A stretch of DNA of 32,209 bases from Deltaproteobacteria bacterium (GTDB taxonomy: Bacteria > Myxococcota_A > UBA796 > GCA-2862545), in assembly GCA_007693595.1 (NCBI GenBank), contig REDI01000007.1, forward strand, positions 1 to 32,209, written 5' to 3'. A model generated the notes under the pieces. It was not told the DNA's origin, did not search any database, and saw only the letters and a program-made list of their open reading frames with translations. Positions 24,832 through 32,209 of this stretch are shown here, one piece after another. The translations under genes were made by a program, and so were the position numbers. Numbering within the stretch: position 1 is the stretch's first letter; every line of letters begins with the position of its first letter.

Positions 24832-25021
24832 CCCCGTAGTCGACGCAACGTCGGACCTCGACCCCCGTAGTCGACGCAACGTCGGACCTCGACCCCGTCC
24901 AGCCTCAACCGCCATCCGAAAACGAAGCCTCTATCGTTCGCGCCCTCACCGAAGGCCCCGTCCAGCGCCTCCAACTCCGAAGTTAAGCCCACTTCGGCCC
25001 TTCACCTCCGAAGTTACGCGG
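24832..25021 (+). repeat. Right repeat module of the RAYT island (two 31-bp units + one and a half hairpins)
   Basis: Two identical 31-bp units (24832-24862, 24863-24893) differ from the left ones at one position (CAACGTCGG versus CAACTTCGG). The first hairpin, CCGAAGT-7 bases-ACTTCGG, is at 24977-24997. A second, degenerate one starts 31 bp later (25008) and lacks its right arm. The distance from the last 31-bp unit to the first hairpin is 114 bp, exactly as in the left module. The intervening GAAGCCTCTATCGT-type spacer is also alike. Confidence 0.9.
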
Positions 25022-25234
25022 ACTACCCTCCCTCCGCGGAGCGCCTTCGACGCGGCCACAGAGGGCCTGGAGGCCCCGGAGGGCGAGGAGAAAGCCCCAA
25101 CCCTCTCACGAGCCTTAAGCCCACGACCGGGCCCCAGCGATCTCCACCCTTGAAGACCCCGAGGGGCCGCATCGTCTCTGGCGACCACGGGCGCGGGCCA
25201 AGGTCCCCCCGGCCTCCACGCCCCGTCTCCCTCG
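25022..25234. other. Non-coding stretch right of the RAYT island
   Basis: No gene is supported. It contains GCGCCTTCGACG (25041-25052), also found left of the left module (23379-23390), and a GGCCTGGAGGCC inverted repeat. Otherwise it is unremarkable GC-rich sequence. Confidence 0.5.
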
Positions 25235-25675
25235 CTACACCTGTGGCCACCAGACCCACGGCGCGAGCTCCTCGGAGGTCATGCTCGCGACCTCGCGGCC
25301 CTGCACCTGCACCGTGCGGGAGAAGGCGAGCGGTGAGCCAGGGTAGAGCTCCACCTCCGACTCCTCGATCCGAACCCAGCCCCAGCCTCGGATCAGCTCC
25401 AGCCAGCGCGCCTCGAGCTCGGGACGCAGGCGCGCGAGGTGCAGAGCCAGGTTGGCCTCCAAGGCCAGCGGCAGCTCCTCCGACGGCACGAGCTGGCGCT
25501 GACCCTTGGGACCCTCGAGCTCGACTGTGAGCGGGCCCCCGGTGAACCGCCTAAGGTACATGCGCACCGGCGAGGCGGGCACGGGGTCGACCGTCCAGCC
25601 CCACCAACCGACCTCATCGCCGGCGAGCAAGATCTGGTGGGACGGCATCTTGTCATCATCTTGTCGTTTGGTCAT
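25235..25675 (-). CDS. Small hypothetical protein downstream of the AAA+ ATPase gene
   Basis: The 146-residue protein starts at ATG 25675-25673, with GGAGGAAG a few bases upstream; an in-frame GTG at 25693 would place that ribosome site inside the gene. It is not a recognised family. It has no signal peptide or membrane segment and is rich in Trp, with WWGWTVDPVP near the N-terminus and APWVWWPQV at the very end. A central Leu/Ala/Glu helix, LPLALEANLALHLARLRPELEARWLELIR-like (about 72-100), sits between beta-rich parts. It begins 48 bp after the AAA+ gene ends, on the same strand, so it is probably co-transcribed. A role as substrate or adaptor of the ATPase is inference. Confidence 0.72.
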   Translation of the reverse strand: MTKRQDDDKMPSHQILLAGDEVGWWGWTVDPVPASPVRMYLRRFTGGPLTVELEGPKGQRQLVPSEELPLALEANLALHLARLRPELEARWLELIRGWGWVRIEESEVELYPGSPLAFSRTVQVQGREVASMTSEELAPWVWWPQV

Positions 25676-25723
25676 CTCTTCCTCCAGGTTCACTACGGGT
25701 CTCGGGTCGGGTTGGAACTTCGG

Positions 25724-27802
25724 TCACGCGGTCGCTCGGGCGGCGTCGTGCCGCCAGGTGACGGCCAGTCCCTCCAGCCGGTCGTGGTGGACGGGCACCC
25801 CATGGGCGGCGGCGCGCAGCACGATGGCGCGAATGTCGGCGCCGGAGAGCGGATAGAGCGCGGCCAACCTGCGGAGGTCGACGCCGGGGGCGCGGCGGTC
25901 TTGGGGCAGCATCGCCTGCCACAGCGCCTCGCGGGCCTCGCGGTCGGGCATCGGGAGGTGGATCGTCCACAGCAGCCGCCGCGTCAGGGCCGGATCGAGG
26001 GCGTCCTGGCGGTTGGTGGTCATCACCACGAGGCCCTCGTGGCTGTCGAGCAGCGTCAGCAGCGCGGAGGTGAGCACGTCGTCGTGATGGGCGCTGCGGG
26101 AGGATCCCCGAAGGCCGGCGATGGCGTCCACCTCGTCGAGCACGAGGACCGCGTCTTCGCGATCGGCCTGGGCAAAGAGCTCGGAGAGGCGGCGCTCGCT
26201 CTCCCCGACCCACTTGGACCGCACCGAGGCTGCCGAGACCAGCAGCGCCCCGCGACCCAGCTCGCCAGCGATCGCGCGAGCGCCGTGGGTCTTTCCGGTT
26301 CCGGGAGGCCCGTGCAGCAGGAGCGCCGTCGCCGAGGTGGCCTTGCCCCCGATCCCCCACGTGTCCGCCCAACGCGCGAGGTGGAGCACCTCCTCGATCT
26401 CCAGCCTCGCATCCGTCGGGACAAAGAGATCGTCGAGGGTGATGGAGGACCGCAGCGTCCCCTCCGGCGCGATCCCGGTTCGGGCGTCACGGGCGGCAGA
26501 GGCCAGATCGGCAACCCGGATCGGGCCGTGCAGTCCTCGGCTCGCGAAGGCGCGGGCGCTGGCGGTCAGGACCGCGTTCTTGATCTCCCCGCCGGTCAGC
26601 GGAAAGCGTGAGGCCAGCCGTTCAAGATCGACGTCTTCGGCCAGCGGCAGCTCCGGCGGCAGGTGGGCGCGCCAGATCTCCTCGCGCTGATCCGCCTCGG
26701 GAGCGCTGAACCGGAGGTGGAGCAAGATGCGCCGGTGAAGCGCCTCATCGAGGTGTTCGGGGAGGTTGGTCGCGAGCACCGCGACCCCGTCGAAGCGCTC
26801 CAGCTCGGCGAGCAGGATCGGCATGAGGTCGTTGCCTCGGGAGCGGCTCATGAAGACCGACTCACACTCGTCGAAGAACAGCAGGGCGTCGCGCAGGCGT
26901 GCCTCGCGGAACAGCCCCGGGAGCAGGCGCTGGTGATCGACGTGGCGCGCCAGCGTCGGCAGATCGACCGAGAGCACCCGCAGACCCAGCCGATCGGCGA
27001 TGGCGTGGGCGGTCATCGTCTTGCCCGTCCCCGGAGGCCCGCTGAACAGCAGGTACGTGCCCCGACCATAGGGGATCACGCGGTCGAGGCCCCACGTCGC
27101 CCGAGCGGCGAGCCAGCCCTGGCGGTCGTCGATGAGAGGCAGCAGTCGAGCGCGGTCCTCCTCGCGGAGCACGAGCCGCTCGAAGCTCGCCAGCGGCGCC
27201 CCGATGCTCGACAGCTCGACGACCTCGTCGCTGAGCCGGTCATCACCGAGCACTGAGGACAGCCCGTAGGTGGTGATGTTGATCGAGGCCCGCAGCAGGT
27301 CGTCGGCGGAGGCGGCGCGGCGCCCCATGTCGAGTTGGATCAGGTCGAGGCGGCGGAGGGGGGCGTCGGCGCGGAAGCGGGCGCGCTCGGCGACCTGATC
27401 CGCGAGGTCGAGCTCCGCGAGCTGAAGCACAGAGAGCACGGTGAGCATGCACGAAGGAAAGTGCTCGAACAGATCTTCGAGGGTCGGATCGAGGGCGACG
27501 GCAGCGCTGTTCAGCAAGACCTCCCGGTCGAAGGCGGTGAGGCCCTCCTGCGCGGCCAGGGCGTCGATGGGCAGGGTCAGTCCCAGCTCGCGGGTTCGGC
27601 GCAAGCGAGCTTCGATGTGAGCGCGGGTCGACCGCGCCTTGTCCTTGGACTGGGCTTCCGGGTTCGCCTCCACCTCGTCAAAGCAGCTCGCGCAGCGGCG
27701 ACCGTTCTTGCGAGGCGCGATCCACGTCGCTTGATGACGCAGCCAGCGCTGGTGATCTTCGAGGTGCTCGAGGGCGGAACGATAGGGCTCAAGGTTCGGC
27801 AT
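25724..27802 (-). CDS. Tandem-domain AAA+ ATPase
   Basis: The 692-residue protein starts at ATG 27802-27800, with GGAG upstream. Two AAA+ modules follow an N-terminal helical domain of about 200 residues. Domain 1: Walker A GPPGTGKT (255-262), Walker B LLFFDECE (307-314), sensor ATNLPEHLDEALHRR (344-358). Domain 2: Walker A GPPGTGKT (498-505), Walker B VLVLDEVD (552-559), sensor TTNRQDALDPALTRR (595-609). Both keep the catalytic acidic pairs and arginine fingers, so both rings may hydrolyse ATP. The N-domain has one CxxC (37-40), which might bind metal. The arrangement resembles Cdc48/VAT-like unfoldases and the ATPases linked to contractile injection systems, but no such genes are present here. 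Likely role: remodelling or unfolding a protein, perhaps with the small downstream gene product. It is divergent from recC. Confidence 0.9.
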   Translation of the reverse strand: MPNLEPYRSALEHLEDHQRWLRHQATWIAPRKNGRRCASCFDEVEANPEAQSKDKARSTRAHIEARLRRTRELGLTLPIDALAAQEGLTAFDREVLLNSAAVALDPTLEDLFEHFPSCMLTVLSVLQLAELDLADQVAERARFRADAPLRRLDLIQLDMGRRAASADDLLRASINITTYGLSSVLGDDRLSDEVVELSSIGAPLASFERLVLREEDRARLLPLIDDRQGWLAARATWGLDRVIPYGRGTYLLFSGPPGTGKTMTAHAIADRLGLRVLSVDLPTLARHVDHQRLLPGLFREARLRDALLFFDECESVFMSRSRGNDLMPILLAELERFDGVAVLATNLPEHLDEALHRRILLHLRFSAPEADQREEIWRAHLPPELPLAEDVDLERLASRFPLTGGEIKNAVLTASARAFASRGLHGPIRVADLASAARDARTGIAPEGTLRSSITLDDLFVPTDARLEIEEVLHLARWADTWGIGGKATSATALLLHGPPGTGKTHGARAIAGELGRGALLVSAASVRSKWVGESERRLSELFAQADREDAVLVLDEVDAIAGLRGSSRSAHHDDVLTSALLTLLDSHEGLVVMTTNRQDALDPALTRRLLWTIHLPMPDREAREALWQAMLPQDRRAPGVDLRRLAALYPLSGADIRAIVLRAAAHGVPVHHDRLEGLAVTWRHDAARATA

Positions 27803-27890
27803 CAGGATCTCCGTGAGGGTTTGGGCCCGGTTCGGGGCCTCGTGTGCTGCCCCGCAACTGGGGGCGTGCCTCCTCAACGCCCGGCCCCGC

Positions 27891-27966
27891 GGGTCGGAAC
27901 TTGTGGGTGGCGAGCGCGTTGAGCCTGCCCCGCCCGGGCCCCTCCCCTTCCTCGAAGTTCCGACCC
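27891..27966. promoter_or_regulatory. 12-bp inverted repeat in the AAA+/recC divergent gap
   Basis: GGGTCGGAACTT (27891-27902) and AAGTTCCGACCC (27955-27966) are perfect reverse complements separated by 52 bp, in the 261-bp divergent intergenic region. They are candidate paired operator sites for a looping regulator controlling both genes. No convincing sigma-70 promoter or LexA-type site was seen. Confidence 0.5.
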
Positions 27967-28063
27967 GGCGAGGACGGCGTGTCGGGGACCATGGAGGCGG
28001 GCTCTTGATGAACCCTCGAGGTTCTAGTACCGCCTCCGAGCCCGAACCCTGCAAGGAGCCCCC

Positions 28064-31000
28064 GTGCTCGAACTCACCTGTGCCCGCCCTGCCGACCTCG
28101 ACCGCGCCCTGGCCAAGGTCTCCGACTTTCTTGGGCGGCACCGCCCGCAGAGCCGCCCGCTGATCAGCCTGCCGGTGCTCATCGACCGCGCGACCCACGG
28201 CGCCTGGGTGCGCAGCTGGCTCGCCCAACATGACCCGTCGGGCACCTCGGCGGGCGTGGCGGTGGTGCCGGCCTGGGATGCGCTCGATGGCCTGATCGCC
28301 GTCGCCTACGCGTCCGAGGCCCCAGCGGGCGCGCGGATCCAGTGGTGGGAGGGCCTGCGCCGCGACGACCCGTGGAGCGCTGCGGCGCTAACCCACCGGA
28401 TCCTGGGGGTCTGGCGAGACCACCCGGGCGCGCCTGAGCTCAAAGCCGTTCACGCCTACACCGATGCCAGCGCCTCCCCCCGGGCCGATGTACGCCGTAC
28501 CCTGCTCGCGGAGCGCGCCGGTCGCCTGTTGCGCGAGGCGATGTCCCACGACGCCGCCGCGGTGCTCCCGTGGGCCTCGGAGCCTTCCGAGGGGTCTGAC
28601 GCCTGGTTCAGGTTCACCCTGCGCAAGCTCGGCGTCCAGGACAGCCCGGCTGGTTGGAGGACCGCGCCCGACCCCGAGCGCCTTCGCCCGCTCCTCGACC
28701 GCCCCGTCGTGATCGTCGGGCTGGCCGACGCCGATCCCGCGACGATCGGACTGATCGAGGCCATCGCCGAGATCCAGGACGTGTGCTGGATACGGCCGAG
28801 CACCGCCTTGGGCGTCGCTGACACGCCCCCCTCTTCGGTCACGCGGGCCCAAGGGGTCGAGATCGCGCGCCTCAAGACCTTACCTGCGTTCACGCCCGGC
28901 GATCCCGGTTCATCGTCCCCCTGCCCGACCCTCGCGAACTGGCGAGCGTGGATGACCAGCGGCACCCCGCCTGAGGCCCCCGCCGAAGAAGGCCGCGTCT
29001 TGTTTCCCGCCTGGACGCCCCGCCGCGAGGTCGAGCAGGTGCGCGACGAGCTGCTACGGCGGTTCAACAATGAAGACTTCGAGCCTCGCCAGGTGCGGAT
29101 CCTGACCCCGGACCTCGCCACCTATGGCCCGCTGATCCTCGATGTCTTCTCGGAATCGGGCGATGGTCGCAAGCCGCTGGCAACCTTCGCTGACGCGGGG
29201 TCCCCTCCCAAGGCCAAGGGGCAGGTGCCCAAGATCCCCCTCCAGCTCATCGGCCTGGGGCTGACCTCGACCAACCCCGTCGCCGCGGCCCTGCTCAAGG
29301 CCCTCGACCTGCTCACCGACCGCCTGACCGTGTCGGGCTGGTTTGAGCTGCTGTGTATTCCGCAGGTTAAGCGACGGTTCGGGCTCACGCACCTCGACAA
29401 CGACAGCCTGCGCAAGCTCCTCGCGAGCTCCGGAGCCCGCTGGGGCTTCAACGGTGCCGAGCGCGGCGAGGTCTACGGCATCGAGGCTCCGGTGCACAGC
29501 GTCGACTTCGGCCTGCAGCGCATGGCCCTGAGCGCCTTCGTGCATCAAGAGCTCGACCCGGCCAAGGGCGAGGTCCCGACCCGCTGGGGCCACGCCAACG
29601 CGCTCCTCTTTCCCACCGATGTCGGCGGGAGCGAGGGCATGCAGGCGAGCGCACGCCTCCAGATCGCCTTCGAGACCCTCCGGATCTGGCACAAGCGCCT
29701 CTGGAACGGTCCCGCCGCCGAGGGCTCCGGGACCTGGCCCGCCTTGCTAGGAGAGCTGCTCGACGATCTCCTCCAGACCGGAAGTAGCACCCAGTTTCTC
29801 CGCCAGGATGTCAACGAGGTCCTGCTCGAGGTGCTCGGCGAGGACACGAGCCCGTCCGCCACGACCGTCGCCTCCCTGCTGCGCGAGCGCTTCGACCGGG
29901 GCCTCAAGGGCGACGCCAAGGGACTGCCCGGCGTGCAGGTCATGAGCCTCGACGAGGCCAACGCCCTGCCGGCCGAGCTGGTGATCCTGATGGGCCTGAA
30001 CTCCGGCACCTTCCCCCGTCGCGACGACCGCCCGTCGTGGATGCCCGAGGGCGACCGCCCGTCCCGCACCGACCGCGACCAGCAAGCCTTCACCGCCGCC
30101 GTGCTCGCCGCCAAGCGAGAGGTCTGGCTCACCTGGACCGCCCGCGAGCCGCGCCGGGGCGAGGAGGTCCCGCCGAGCAGCCTGGTCGAGGATCTGATCG
30201 ACGCGCTGCGGCTTGACAAAGACGAGCGTCGCAACGCCGTCCAGCCTCATGGCCGGCATCGGTGGTCGGTGAGCGCAGGCGAGCCCTGGGGCACCTCGAT
30301 GGTCGCTGCGGCCGAAGCCGTCTCACGGGGAGCCAAGACCGAGGAAGAACTCTCCTGGGGCGACCAAGTTGTGCCGACCGCGGACGATGCCTCGGGGCCC
30401 CCACCACGAACCATAAGTCTGTTGGAGCTCCGAAATGCCCTGCTCAACCCCAGCAAGACCCTGCTGACAAAGGGGCTCGGGGTGTGGCTCGACAACGACG
30501 AGCGCGACCTGAGCGACGCTGACCCCCGAAAGCTCGCTTCTGCGCTTGAGAGCTGGATGCTCAAGGACACGCTCATCCGTCTGCTGCTCGAGGACCCGGA
30601 TGCGGACGATGCGACGGCGTTCGAAGTCACGGTTGGCGATGGGCTGCTGCCCGCGAATGCGTTGGGGAGAGCGCAGTTCGATGCCTACGCCGAGGAGTGT
30701 CGGGAGCTGGTGGTCCAGTATCGGGAGTGGATGGGGAGCACCCCTGAGCCCTCCTGCGTGGCAGCCACGACCTTCGACATCGACGGGCAGGAGATCACCC
30801 TAACAGGCGAGCTACCCGAAGCCTTCATCCGGCAGACCTCCGAGGGGCAGGCCATGCACATCTTCGGCCGGGCCTCTGCCTCGAAAGCAGACAAGAGCAA
30901 GCATCTGCTGAAGGGTTGGCTCGAGCTCCTGCTGGCCAATGCGGTAGGGCGTCCGGCGCCGGCGGCGTTTATCGCTTATGTAGACAAGCGTAAACCCACT

Positions 31001-31561
31001 TTGATCGGCCTCTGTATCCGACCGGCGGAGAACGGTCTGTGGCACGCTGAACAAGAGGCCATCTCACCTGCGGTCCCCAATGGCACCGACGAGGAGACTT
31101 GGCTGGCAGACTCTCGTCGCGTCAGCACAGCCCGAGACACTCTGGAGCAGCTCGTGCGCCTCGCCCTTCTCTCCGAGAGAATGCCCCTGCCCCTCTTCGA
31201 GGAGAGTAGCCACGCCCTGGCCAAAGAACTCGTAACGAAAGGCCGCGACCCCAAAGCGGCCAGCCTCTCCCCGGCTGACCTTCTCAGCTCCGCGATCGGT
31301 AAAGCCGGTGACCAGTGGTTTCCCACTTACTACTCGAAGGGAGACTGCGAAGACCCCTACGTCTCACGTCTTCACCCCAGCTACGACCTCGTCCGGGATC
31401 TCGAGCGGTTAATGGTCGAGAACGTCTCTCTTCGACCCTCAACCGGACCCGACCTCTCCTGTGCCCTGTCTCTCGCCCTCCACGTCTGGTGGCCTGTGGC
31501 GTGCGCGAGGGTCACTTCAGACAAATTCAAGAATCACTTTCTCGCGGGGGGCAACCCATGA
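28064..31561 (+). CDS. recC: Exodeoxyribonuclease V gamma subunit RecC
   Basis: This 1165-residue protein starts at GTG 28064, 6 bases after AAGGAG (28052-28057). Length and layout fit RecC, the Chi-scanning, inactive helicase-like subunit of RecBCD. GRVLFPAWTPRREVEQVRDELL (about 310-330) matches the RecC segment HSPxREVEVLHDxLL. VQVMSLDEANALPAELVILMGLNSGTFPRRDDRPSW (about 624-660), then RTDRDQQAFTAAVLAAKREVWLTW, matches the conserved core (GLNDGxFPR, DR-x-x-FLxALLAAR). The C-terminus has a degenerate nuclease-fold look, as in RecC. The stop overlaps the recB ATG (ATGA), so the two are translationally coupled. The last about 1.1 kb is slightly less GC-rich than the rest. It binds the 3' strand at double-strand breaks with RecB and RecD. 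Confidence 0.9.
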   Translation: MLELTCARPADLDRALAKVSDFLGRHRPQSRPLISLPVLIDRATHGAWVRSWLAQHDPSGTSAGVAVVPAWDALDGLIAVAYASEAPAGARIQWWEGLRRDDPWSAAALTHRILGVWRDHPGAPELKAVHAYTDASASPRADVRRTLLAERAGRLLREAMSHDAAAVLPWASEPSEGSDAWFRFTLRKLGVQDSPAGWRTAPDPERLRPLLDRPVVIVGLADADPATIGLIEAIAEIQDVCWIRPSTALGVADTPPSSVTRAQGVEIARLKTLPAFTPGDPGSSSPCPTLANWRAWMTSGTPPEAPAEEGRVLFPAWTPRREVEQVRDELLRRFNNEDFEPRQVRILTPDLATYGPLILDVFSESGDGRKPLATFADAGSPPKAKGQVPKIPLQLIGLGLTSTNPVAAALLKALDLLTDRLTVSGWFELLCIPQVKRRFGLTHLDNDSLRKLLASSGARWGFNGAERGEVYGIEAPVHSVDFGLQRMALSAFVHQELDPAKGEVPTRWGHANALLFPTDVGGSEGMQASARLQIAFETLRIWHKRLWNGPAAEGSGTWPALLGELLDDLLQTGSSTQFLRQDVNEVLLEVLGEDTSPSATTVASLLRERFDRGLKGDAKGLPGVQVMSLDEANALPAELVILMGLNSGTFPRRDDRPSWMPEGDRPSRTDRDQQAFTAAVLAAKREVWLTWTAREPRRGEEVPPSSLVEDLIDALRLDKDERRNAVQPHGRHRWSVSAGEPWGTSMVAAAEAVSRGAKTEEELSWGDQVVPTADDASGPPPRTISLLELRNALLNPSKTLLTKGLGVWLDNDERDLSDADPRKLASALESWMLKDTLIRLLLEDPDADDATAFEVTVGDGLLPANALGRAQFDAYAEECRELVVQYREWMGSTPEPSCVAATTFDIDGQEITLTGELPEAFIRQTSEGQAMHIFGRASASKADKSKHLLKGWLELLLANAVGRPAPAAFIAYVDKRKPTLIGLCIRPAENGLWHAEQEAISPAVPNGTDEETWLADSRRVSTARDTLEQLVRLALLSERMPLPLFEESSHALAKELVTKGRDPKAASLSPADLLSSAIGKAGDQWFPTYYSKGDCEDPYVSRLHPSYDLVRDLERLMVENVSLRPSTGPDLSCALSLALHVWWPVACARVTSDKFKNHFLAGGNP

Positions 31562-32209
31562 CCACCAAACCGTGGACCCCGACAACGGCCCTCCCCGAAG
31601 GCTCCAACACCCTCATCGAGGCCTCGGCCGGCACGGGCAAGACCTACCAGATGGAGGGGCTCGTCCTGCGGCTGGTGGTGGAGCAGGGCCTCTCGATCGA
31701 GCAGATCCTGGTGATCACCTTTACCCGCGCCGCCGCTGCGGAGCTCCGAGGACGGATCCGTGCTCGTCTGGTCGCCGCGCGAGAGGCTCTGCGCACCGGG
31801 AAGGCCCCCGAGAATGACGAGCTCATCCCACACATCCTGAAGCTGGACCGCCAAGCATGCCAGAGTCGAATCGATCTCGCGATCGCCGCCTACGACCGTG
31901 CGATGATCTCGACGATCCACAGCTTCACCCAGGACTGCCTCACCCGCTTCGCCCTTGAGGCCAACGTCGAGCTCGACGCGCGCAGCGACCTCGACTCCTC
32001 GGCGCTCCAGGGGCGGTTGATGGCCGACGCTCTGGGCTCCATCGGTCATGCCGTGACCGTAGAACAGGCGTCGCTCCTCGCCGACATGGGCCTGCCCCCC
32101 TGCGACGAGGACGTGTTTGCCAGAGGCGTGCTGGGGGATCTCGATGCGGAGGTGCGGCCCGCACCGCTGGAGGGGATCGCCGTCCCCGAAACCACGAAGG
32201 CGTGGAGGC
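31558..32209 (+). CDS. recB: Exodeoxyribonuclease V beta subunit RecB (5' part only)
   Basis: The first 217 codons are present; the frame is open to the window edge. The gene begins at ATG 31558, overlapping the recC stop. EASAGTGKTY (21-30) is the UvrD/RecB Walker A motif, LVITFTRAAAAELRGRIRAR (51-70) is motif Ia, and MISTIHSFTQDCL corresponds to the IHSFCQxxL segment typical of RecB. The full protein should be over 1000 residues, with 3'-5' helicase and a C-terminal nuclease domain. recD is expected next. Confidence 0.93.
   Translation, partial: MTTKPWTPTTALPEGSNTLIEASAGTGKTYQMEGLVLRLVVEQGLSIEQILVITFTRAAAAELRGRIRARLVAAREALRTGKAPENDELIPHILKLDRQACQSRIDLAIAAYDRAMISTIHSFTQDCLTRFALEANVELDARSDLDSSALQGRLMADALGSIGHAVTVEQASLLADMGLPPCDEDVFARGVLGDLDAEVRPAPLEGIAVPETTKAWR

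Larger units (their letters stand above)
23461..25021 (+). mobile_element. RAYT transposase flanked by directly repeated REP-like modules
   Basis: The unit comprises the left module (23461-23688), a gene for an HUH Y1-type transposase (23881-24723) and the right module (24832-25021). The modules are homologous, in direct orientation and keep the same internal spacing. RAYT proteins are known to be associated with REP/BIME palindromes near their own genes. Exact element ends cannot be set from one copy. Confidence 0.65.

Noticed and set aside
23379-25052. GCGCCTTCGACG occurs just outside both modules and could be a target-site duplication
   Set aside because: HUH transposases do not normally create target duplications. 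The 12-bp match is GC-rich and the distances to the modules are unequal, so chance is likely.
25724-27802. AAA+ ATPase as part of an extracellular contractile injection system
   Set aside because: No sheath, tube, baseplate or spike genes occur in the flanks; recBC and the RAYT island adjoin it instead.

Overview
The window is GC-rich (roughly two-thirds G+C by eye), densely coding bacterial chromosome with short intergenic gaps and many 4-base start/stop overlaps. A calcium-binding thrombospondin type 3 repeat protein ends in a MYXO-CTERM-like tail (Gly-Gly-Cys-x-Cys, one membrane helix, Arg cluster). With the many lipoproteins, an OmpA-type protein and a eukaryote-like kinase fold, this points to a Myxococcota (former Deltaproteobacteria) member, probably an uncultured lineage. 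That assignment is inference; no rRNA or tRNA gene was seen.

Layout. 1-1759 (-): 3'-truncated pseudokinase/coiled-coil protein with an exact in-frame repeat. 1851-2588 (+): crotonase-family enzyme. 2644-5549 (+): two-gene envelope unit, OmpA-like protein then TSP3/MYXO-CTERM protein. 5612-6409 (+): TrmB tRNA methyltransferase. 6505-11292 (+): tight four-gene operon (secreted hypothetical protein, PlsC-type acyltransferase, substrate-binding lipoprotein, fused ATPase-permease of a BtuCD/FecCD-type importer). 11379-13325 (+): lipoprotein and outer-membrane barrel. 13395-15842 (+): monovalent cation/proton antiporter fused to USP-like and PTS EIIA-like domains. 15895-17337 (-): isocitrate dehydrogenase. 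17481-18650 (+): exported Cys-rich protein and Spx/YffB-type ArsC-like protein. 18675-21611 (-): membrane protein, DUF4336 protein, AlkB dioxygenase, SAM methyltransferase. 21839-22507 (+): glutathione S-transferase. 22661-23206 (-): exported hypothetical protein.

23207-25234 is the clearest accessory region. A REP-associated tyrosine transposase (RAYT, HUH family) sits between two directly repeated non-coding modules. Each module has tandem 31-bp units and, at exactly the same offset, short hairpins that are also spaced 31 bp apart. This is the best candidate for a little-described system here.

25235-27802 (-) is a probable two-gene unit: a tandem-domain AAA+ ATPase followed by a small unknown protein. 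Divergent from it, recC and the start of recB (28064 to the window end) encode RecBCD-type double-strand-break repair enzymes. Most of the window is housekeeping or envelope function; the domain fusions, the pseudokinase and the RAYT/repeat island are the unusual parts.
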